Below the pieces are notes generated by a model that was given only the letters and a program-made list of their open reading frames with translations, did not search any database and was not told the DNA's origin. This document shows, one piece after another, positions 56,942 through 64,000 of a DNA stretch of 64,000 bases (position 1 is its first letter; each line of letters begins with the position of its first letter). Made by a program: the position numbers and the translations under genes. Source of the DNA: Elysia chlorotica (Eukaryota; Mollusca; Gastropoda; Plakobranchidae); contig RQTK01000234.1 in assembly GCA_003991915.1 (NCBI GenBank), positions 323,225 through 387,224 of the forward strand. The letters are read 5' to 3'.

Positions 56942-57844
56942 GAATTGTTTTGAAAGGTGCTGGTGTTATCCCAATGGAACCAGATTGTCAGTGGAATGTT
57001 TTTGTACCACAGCAGATGTGGAGTGAGCCTCCAGGTTACCTTTCAGGCTATGTCGATTCAGACAATGGTCTTGTTTATATCCATGGAATTAGCGACACAA
57101 GTCCTGAGCCCCACGGTGTAAAAGTTATCGGCTACTGGCAAGACACGTATGGTATATCTATTTCACCTGAGAAAATTCAGTCAGAAACTTGGGTCAGCAT
57201 AAAAGTTGTTGAAGGAAAACCTCTCTGCATGTTGTTTGCACTAGGCACAAACGGTTCTCTTGAACAAAAACCTTCAGTCTGTATCACGTTTAATCCTGAT
57301 GAAGTGATGGAGTCATATATCCTGAACAGGCCAAGCACCAAAGATGATCTGAAAGGGAGCAAAGATGGGGATGTAACATGTATAACAAAAAATGTGATAA
57401 ATAGCATGAATTCAAAAACAGATTTAAAATCTGGTTTGGAGCTCCAAAAGAGTACCAGTATCCCAGTTAGGCAGAGACATCAAGACTTTCTTGTTTCACT
57501 GGAAGAAATGTTGAGCACACATTACAGCAAACTGTCACTCCCAAAATGTGTTAAACTATTTAGCACAGCGCCAAAAAAACACTCCCAGTCCCAGCCACAA
57601 ACCCATATTTGTGTTCCTCTATTTCTTGTCTGGATTTTCAGTGTCTTGGAAAAAATTGTAAAGACTGGGTATGTACATGCATTTTGTATTGTTTCTTGCA
57701 GTTATAATGTTTAACTTGAAAAGATCTTTCCCTGTATTATTAATAAATGTAGTTGTCTTTGAACAATATTTTTTTGCCTTTCATTCTTTCCATGTTCTTT
57801 TTCTCTTGTCATTCTTTCTTTTTATCAGCATTAACATCATAATT

Positions 57845-57898
<54 letters not shown>

Positions 57899-58014
57899 TT
57901 CTTCTTCTTCTTCTTCTTCTTCTTCTTCTTCTTCTTCTTCTTCTTCTTCTTCTTCTTCTTCTTCTTCTTCTTCTTCTTCTTCTTCTTCTTCTTCTTCTTC
58001 TTCTTCTTCTTCTT

Positions 58015-58045
<31 letters not shown>

Positions 58046-61000
58046 GTTGTCTTTGAACAATATTTTTTGCCTTTCATTCTTCTTCTTCTTCTTTTTCTTT
58101 TTTCTTTTTTTTACATTTTTTTTTATATATAAATGCATATGTTGTGTTTCTTTATCTTCCTACACATAATTATATTTTTCATGAGCTTTTAACTTCATTT
58201 TTTTACTCCCAGACTCCAAGGCATCAGAATCTGCTGCACACCATTGCCAAAGATATTGCATACCCCATGCACATTTCAGTATTTGCAAGACAAGATAGAT
58301 AGATGCAAGCAGTGTCTTCAATTGGACAAGAGCAAAAATTTGAACATTTTTTTGTGAGTTGAGATGTTGGTTGGGTAATGTAACTAAAATGTGTGGTTAA
58401 TACTACAAATAATAGACTCTTAGATGCCCTTAGTCAAGCATTCATAATAATGATCTTTTACTGCCATAAAAAAAAAAAAAAAGATACAGTCCAGGTTGTA
58501 GATTAACATGCTTATGTGGGGGTGTAACCATTAAATATGTACATTATAAGTTGATAATAATTGACACTGGAATAGTATTATAAGACAAAAGAAGATTTGC
58601 AAACCCTCTCTACCAATACTGTCAAGACTTTATCTTCTATGATATTCAGTGTTGCTGTCTGCTCTGCACATGATCTTATAATGCAGAAAGCCAGCAGGCA
58701 GGTTTGTTCCTAGGTTGCTGATTAAGTATATGTCTGCAAAATATAAAAATACAATGTCTCTTTCCTTTCCTATCTTTGTATTTTGCATTTCACGCCAGTT
58801 CTACAAATACATATTGCCTTTTCCCAGTGCCTGTTCTGTGCAGTATTGAGTTGTTCAAATCAATTTCTCTTTTCATTGATAATTTTTTTCTTTCTTTGCA
58901 TAGCCCTTGTGTGTTTTTCGGTACCATAATGTTTAATAGGACTCTTTGAAAAGGAGAATGTGCATAAAAATTATTCTCTGTAATGCTTTTACGGACCTAT
59001 GAGTTGTTTTTCTTGTGTTTTTTTTATGTCAAACAGACTTTAATAAACAAGTTTTGTGTCACTGAGAAATTTAAATTTTTTTTTTTTCAAGTTTATTTTT
59101 AATTTCTTATATTTTAACATAAAGATCTTGCAAATCAAAAGGCTTATAAGCTCTTTTTGCAACTTTTAAGTATATATGTATTTACTTCATTGAGCATCTG
59201 AATAACCCATCTTTTAGGCTTGGTGACTAAATAGCACATCACAATGAATGTTAGAAAATTTAAGGTGGATCTTATATTATTTTTCCCACTGTAGCGTTAT
59301 CAATGACATACATTAGCAAATGCATGGTGCATGAACAAAATTTCTGGGTTGTTGTTTTTTTCAGACTCTATAATTGCTACAGCCAGCAACTCTTTGACTC
59401 ATGTCTGGGTGTGTTCGCCATTGTTTTAGTCACCAGCTATTGCGTTCACCACCAGGCTGCCATAATTGTTCTTGATTGGGCAGATGTAAGTAACTTGTTT
59501 TCCTGTTAATTTTATGCATTTACAATTTTTTTTTTATCCAAAAATTTGATATCTATTTTGTTAAAAATTTACTCCCATACTCTATTACTATCTCTTGTTT
59601 ATTAGCAATGTATCCTTAAAAACATAATTGAAGGAGGCATATAACTTGTATGTATTTCTGATTATTCAATTCCTGTTATTTTTATAGAGAAAACAGAGGG
59701 GAACAAAATGTTTTTGTTTTTTCAATATGACTTACACAAGAACTTAGAGAGTTCTAGGGGGAGTTATTACATTATATGATGCAGGTGTTTGCACGTTGAT
59801 TTTCTGCTTAGTAGACTAAGTGAACCCCAGAGGATTGAATAATTTTTTAGAGTCTAAAAAATAGTCTGTTGAAAAATTGAACAAGAAAAAAAAAATATTG
59901 CTAAGCTATTGCAAAGTGATACTATCAAGTTTTAAAATAGATTAATAGATACAAAACAGCGTATATTCATGCAATTAAAAGATAGTGAACGTTTTTTCTC
60001 AAAAGTCTTAACTTTTTGACATAAAAATGCATTTATAGTTAAAAGGCTTTGGAGGTTAAAGTGTTTTTTTTTCTTTTTTCTATAAAAAAATTGTTTAATT
60101 GTCACCTTTGTTTCAGGGTGTGGCGAGTCAGCTCACTGACCTGGTGCAGTGGCTTATGGGTGCGCCAGCGGGACTTAAGCTCAACGCACAGCTGACAAAC
60201 TTCCTAGGCCATTTCTTTATTTACCACATCTACTTATGGACTGGTAAGAAGTAGTTATAATGCTATTATTTTTTTTACTTGCAAATATATTAGCTGTAGG
60301 AGGTATGTGTTTTTAAATAAAAATTATGTATGTTTGGCAGTGTATAATTCCAACAATTTTACATGTGAATGTAAAGCGCTTATTTTATTTTATTATCATT
60401 ATTATTATCTCACACATGTACAACTGGTGTTGTGATATTAACTCAAATGTATTATTGTACGACCAAGAAAATTTCCCAATGGGATAATAAAGGCTTATCT
60501 TATCTTATCTCTTATCTTAACAACGAGTACAGCTGGTGGTTTTGCAGTGTGCTAAAACTCAAACTTGTTTTTTTCAAGAATGGGTTCACATTAATTAGGC
60601 ACCAACTTTTTTTTCACAAAGTTTATCCAAAGCTGGTTCCCATAGTTATGACCTCTTATTCTTTAAACTGTTGCATAATCGAATGCATTCTAAACAAAAT
60701 TGTTTCTACATTCTGAACTTTGTTCCGTGCTACCAACTCCAGGTTACCTATCTCTCCTGCGCAGTGTGATGCCCTCCCTTCTCTGGTACTGCTCCTTCGT
60801 CGGTGTGTTGGGAATCTCGGCTCAGCTCTGCCTGCTGAGAGATCTGCTCTCGATGCTCACCCTGCACATTTACTGCTTCTATGTGTACGCAGCAAAGTAA
60901 GAACTTGCACATTTATTGCTTCTATGTGTACGCAGCAAAGTAAGAGCTCTGTGATTTTGCAAAGAGTTATCTTGATGGTCGGAAGTTATGAGCTTTGCCT

Positions 61001-62577
61001 TAGGTTTTAATTAAGCTCATTTAGCAATAGTGCCCACAGGCAGGCCATTAATGCTAAGCAGTGTGCCAATTCTAGTCATTTAGAGAACAAAAGTCTGCAA
61101 ACAGAAAAGTATATTACTTCAAAAGGACACTGTGAGGCTTCTGCTTGTGGAATGTGCCTCATGTGTTTCAACAAAGTGGAATACATTTTTATGAAATCAA
61201 ATTCCCAATATTGATTTTTTTTTTAAACATTGCAAAACCAGTAGCCTGCAGCGAGGTCAAGTGACTCGGCCTGCAAAGAACGAAAAGCCACCGCCATTAC
61301 TAGAACTACGACAGTGCTATTGTACTACTAGTGTTACTACACAATAATATTTTCTAAGCTTTTATTTATTTCAGTTAAATTCTATTACTGAAAAAAATTC
61401 CCCCATTCTTTTTTTTTTTCTTTTTTGTTCTGGATTGCAGTATAATTATTATTTTTCTTCTTTTCATATAGGATATTCAGCCTTCAAGTATACACCATGG
61501 GCTCCCTTTGGCGCCTTTTTCGTGGAAAGAAATGGAATGCGCTTCGTTCTCGAGTGGATTCTGCTGTCTACAGTACTGATCAGCTGTTTGTTGGCACATT
61601 GTTTTTCACAAATAATAATAGTAATAATAATTATAACAATAGTATTGATGATAATAAAATAATACCTTTCATTTTAATCTATTCCCTTAAATAAAAATAA
61701 TGCCACCGTACACAAAACTAAGCACACTGCACTGTTTCAGATGGGTCTAAAGTGTCTTAAGTATCGATCTAGATCTAGGTCAAACCTGCCAAGCCCGCAA
61801 CACGGCGGCTGCTCTGACCTTCAAGCCAGACCGCACCACCGACAAAGAGGGCGGGCGGACTCTAGGTTATTAATAGGGGAATCTCTTTGTACAAAAAAGA
61901 TAAAGGTTGAATCAATATGAAATTGGCTTTAGTTTCAATGGGTGAGGTTAAAAAAAAATGCACCCCAAGCCGCTTGTAAAGAATAGTTTCAATAGCTTTA
62001 TTTCATCCAATTTCTTGTTAGTCTAACTAAAATTATAAAGAGAAATAGGACAATAACATTAAAAGTCATTGTTGACTTACTGTTTCTTTTTTTTTTTTTT
62101 GCTTTGAAGTTCTATTCTTTCATTTAAGAACATTTAATAAGCTAACATATTTCAAAATTTTATACTTGATATGATGATGAAGGGTTTTTGGATCGAATAC
62201 AACACAAAAATATTTTCTAACCTTTTATCTAATTCAGTAAATTCCTCCATTCTTTTTTTTTCTTCTAGATCACAACATAATTATACATTTTTTTTTCTTT
62301 CCGTATAGGATATTCAGCCTTCAAGTATACACCATGGGCTCGCTTTGGCGACTTTTTCGTGGAAAGAAATGGAATGCGCTTCGTTCTCGAGTGGATTCTG
62401 CTGTCTACAGTACTGATCAGCTGTTTGTTGGCACATTGTTTTTCACTGTTCTTCTCTTTTTACTGCCTACAACAGCGTTGTATTATGCAGTTTTTACTCT
62501 TGTAAGTTTATTTCACTGTTTTGGGGGAGAGATCGGAGAGGTGGGGGGAGGGAGGGGAGACAGAAAAACAGGCAGGC

Positions 62578-62611
<34 letters not shown>

Positions 62612-62650
62612 GAGAGATGCAGACACGGGGAAAGAGACATGGATAGAGGT

Positions 62651-62710
<60 letters not shown>

Positions 62711-63723
62711 GGAGGGAGGGAGGGAGGGAAAGGGCACACTAAGAATTGTATATCTTTAATTTTTAAGGTGCCTGAATTATTCTGCATATGACTCAGCTTA
62801 TCAAATAAAAAGTAATTTTCCTTTTCAGTTGAGATTGGCAGCTTTGACCTTCCAAGGATGCCTTGCATATATTCTTGATGTTATCATGGTTGTCCCAGTG
62901 TTCACCTTCGTGTTGAAAATATTCCGCCCCAAATTGGTTGCTGGTAAGTCACATAATTATGTAACAGTCAAACCTGAAAACTTACCATTCTCAGGAAATA
63001 CCTAGAAAATTCAGTTTTTACAAAGTAATTCCTGTTCTGAGTTTAAAAAAAAGAAGTTTGTTAGTAGTTTGTTAGCCTCCTGACATGTATAGAGCAGCTT
63101 TTTGTGTGATTTTAAGAAGAAAAACGTTGAAAGGCCATATGTATGTGTGCATCTTGGTACAATGTTTCAATTTCTTTTTTCTATGAGAGAGATCAATGTG
63201 ATGATCTTAAGAATGAAAAATGTAATGAATTTACTTAAAACTACAAAGAAATTTGTAAAGATTTACCATTACCATTATTTTGTAAATAATATTATTGCTA
63301 CCTACTTTTGATAGAAAAAAAAGGAAAATATAAGCATCAAATAATGTCATTATCAATGTTGCATCTGAAAATGACGTGAACGTTTTTTATTATTTTATTT
63401 TTAAATTATTGAGGTGGAACTTATGAAATTTAATTAAAATGAAAAATGTTGCAATTCGTTTTTAACTCTTTGGATCTTGATAAATATATTCTCTTTGGTG
63501 CATAAAGGATGGGCATCACATTCATTCGTCATGTGATCAGTTATTTTATGCGATATTCTTGTCAACACGGAGTAATTTCACTCAATATTCATTTTTGAAA
63601 CTTTTATAAGTGAAGAATTTTTAAGTATTTACTCATTTTATTTTTCATTTTCTCACAGGCAATGTTAGGTTTGCAGTGAAGCATGCCATGCCAGATAAAC
63701 AGTGTTTGATTCTTCACATGCAG
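56942..63723 (+). CDS. PIGQ: GPI-GlcNAc transferase subunit Q (Gpi1 family), partial
   Basis: Subunit of the ER complex that makes GlcNAc-PI, the first step of GPI-anchor synthesis. Exons: 56942-57668, 58213-58353, 59365-59485, 60117-60243, 60743-60896, 62309-62501, 62829-62943, 63659-63723, phases matching; about 547 codons visible. Diagnostic blocks: [89 protein letters not shown]. Several hydrophobic membrane segments lie in exons 4-8. The first exon begins in phase 2 ([13 protein letters not shown], like the human start VLK), so its start codon is in an unseen upstream exon or is the Met at 56974. The final exon lies beyond the window. Exon 6 end and exon 7 are partly duplicated. Confidence 0.95.
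57751..58082 (+). repeat. (CAT)n(CTT)n array between direct repeats
   Basis: A CAT run (57845-57897) passes into a CTT run (57897-58044). The block is flanked by near-identical copies of a ~37-base sequence starting AGTTGTCTTTGAACAATATT (57751 and 58045). It lies in the PIGQ intron after the exon ending at 57668. Confidence 0.95.
60365..60515 (+). mobile_element. retroposon 3' end with TCTTA tail, PIGQ intron
   Basis: AATGTAAAGCGCTTATTTTA, then CAAGAAAATTTCCCAATGGG and ATAATAAAGGCTTATC followed by repeated TTATC/TCTTA. The ATTTCCC-TGGGAT-AATAAA plus short-repeat tail is a common LINE/SINE 3' end. The 5' part is missing. Confidence 0.55.
60862..60945 (+). repeat. 43-bp tandem duplication of PIGQ exon 6 end and donor
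   Basis: GCACATTTACTGCTTCTATG up to the donor GTAAGA is repeated 43 bases downstream (GCACATTTATTGCTTCTATG and the same donor at 60940). The first donor (60897) keeps the reading frame; use of the second adds 43 bases and shifts the frame. Confidence 0.95.
61472..61611 (+). pseudogene. partial duplicate of PIGQ exon 7 with acceptor
   Basis: Copy of 62309-62448 with its ATATAG acceptor and only two substitutions by eye in about 140 bases. It breaks off after TTTTTCAC into an AATAAT-type microsatellite, so the donor and the rest of the exon are missing. Homology of the upstream intron extends back to about 61335 (62195) but is much weaker. If spliced in, the frame continues through the microsatellite ([11 protein letters not shown]..) to a stop near 61692, giving a PIGQ with an alternative, shortened C-terminus. 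Confidence 0.92.
62577..62728. repeat. (GA)n-rich microsatellite
   Basis: Purine-rich GA and GGGA array in the PIGQ intron following exon 7. The Arg/Glu and Leu/Ser repeat frames here are artefacts. Confidence 0.95.
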
Positions 63724-64000
63724 GTAAAAGGTTTTAAAAAAATATATCTGATAAACTTTGTTTTTTTGTACTTCTATCTTTCTTTACTCAACAACTACAC
63801 AACAGTGTAGTTACAGGGGAGTAGTATTACAAATTTGCCTTTCACATATCACAGTGCTACAATTTGGGCATACGTCTTTTTTGCTACTTTTGAGATAACT
63901 AATGAGAGAAGTTTTTTCATTCTTTATTCTTCCTAATATATAACACTGGTTTCTAATAAGATAAAGCAAAAACCTATTCGCCTATTTTAGTCTGAATGTT
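63724..64000. other. PIGQ last visible intron
   Basis: Intron sequence after the donor at 63724. The final PIGQ exon is not reached. Confidence 0.8.

Noticed and set aside
62494-62868. Leu/Ser and Arg/Glu repeat frames
   Set aside because: Translation of the GA microsatellite in a PIGQ intron.

Overview
The window is eukaryotic nuclear DNA: AT-rich, intron-rich, full of microsatellites and SINE/LINE/MITE debris, with metazoan genes whose exons join in matching splice phases. The genes are animal housekeeping and ciliary genes, and the repeat style (GATA, ATT and CTT arrays, short TAGATC-rich blocks, tRNA-derived SINEs) suggests a lophotrochozoan, most likely a gastropod mollusc. The taxon is an inference, not something the sequence proves.

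Layout, left to right: a rearranged mariner remnant (133-1213); an unidentified minus-strand gene (5' part, 1745-5279); an intergenic stretch with LINE fragments (7.6-9.2 kb); YARS2, mitochondrial tyrosyl-tRNA synthetase, plus strand, 12 exons, complete (10229-18742); directly behind it a recent 2.66-kb partial duplication of YARS2 exons 6-9 (19217-21881) ending in a GT-rich minisatellite; a gene-poor 22.2-29.2 kb region; GID4, minus, 5 exons (29250-32823); ATPAF2, plus, 8 exons (35610-42507); a small piggyBac-like element (42853-43500); two or three minus-strand exons that either belong to the DRC3 3' end or form a small gene (43759-46604); DRC3, minus, 10 exons (47432-54355); and PIGQ, plus, 8 exons visible, last exon beyond the window (56942-63723).

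GID4(-) ATPAF2(+) DRC3(-) reads, when flipped, as DRC3(+) ATPAF2(-) GID4(+), the order and orientation of the same three genes on human chromosome 17p11.2, so this is an ancient conserved gene block. GID4 and ATPAF2 are head to head, as are DRC3 and PIGQ; ATPAF2 and DRC3 are tail to tail. The genes act in different processes: YARS2 and ATPAF2 in mitochondrial translation and ATP synthase assembly, GID4 in the CTLH/GID ubiquitin ligase, DRC3 in the axonemal nexin-dynein regulatory complex, PIGQ in GPI-anchor synthesis.

The most unusual signal is repeated duplication of exon-intron boundaries. ATPAF2 carries a 45-bp array (about 9 units) that copies the end of exon 3 with its splice donor, and a separate ~65-bp array (about 14 units) that copies the acceptor and start of exon 7. 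PIGQ has a 43-bp duplication of the exon 6 end plus donor and a partial copy of exon 7 with its acceptor. YARS2 has the larger four-exon duplication. No wholly new gene system was found; these splice-site arrays are the best candidates for something undescribed.
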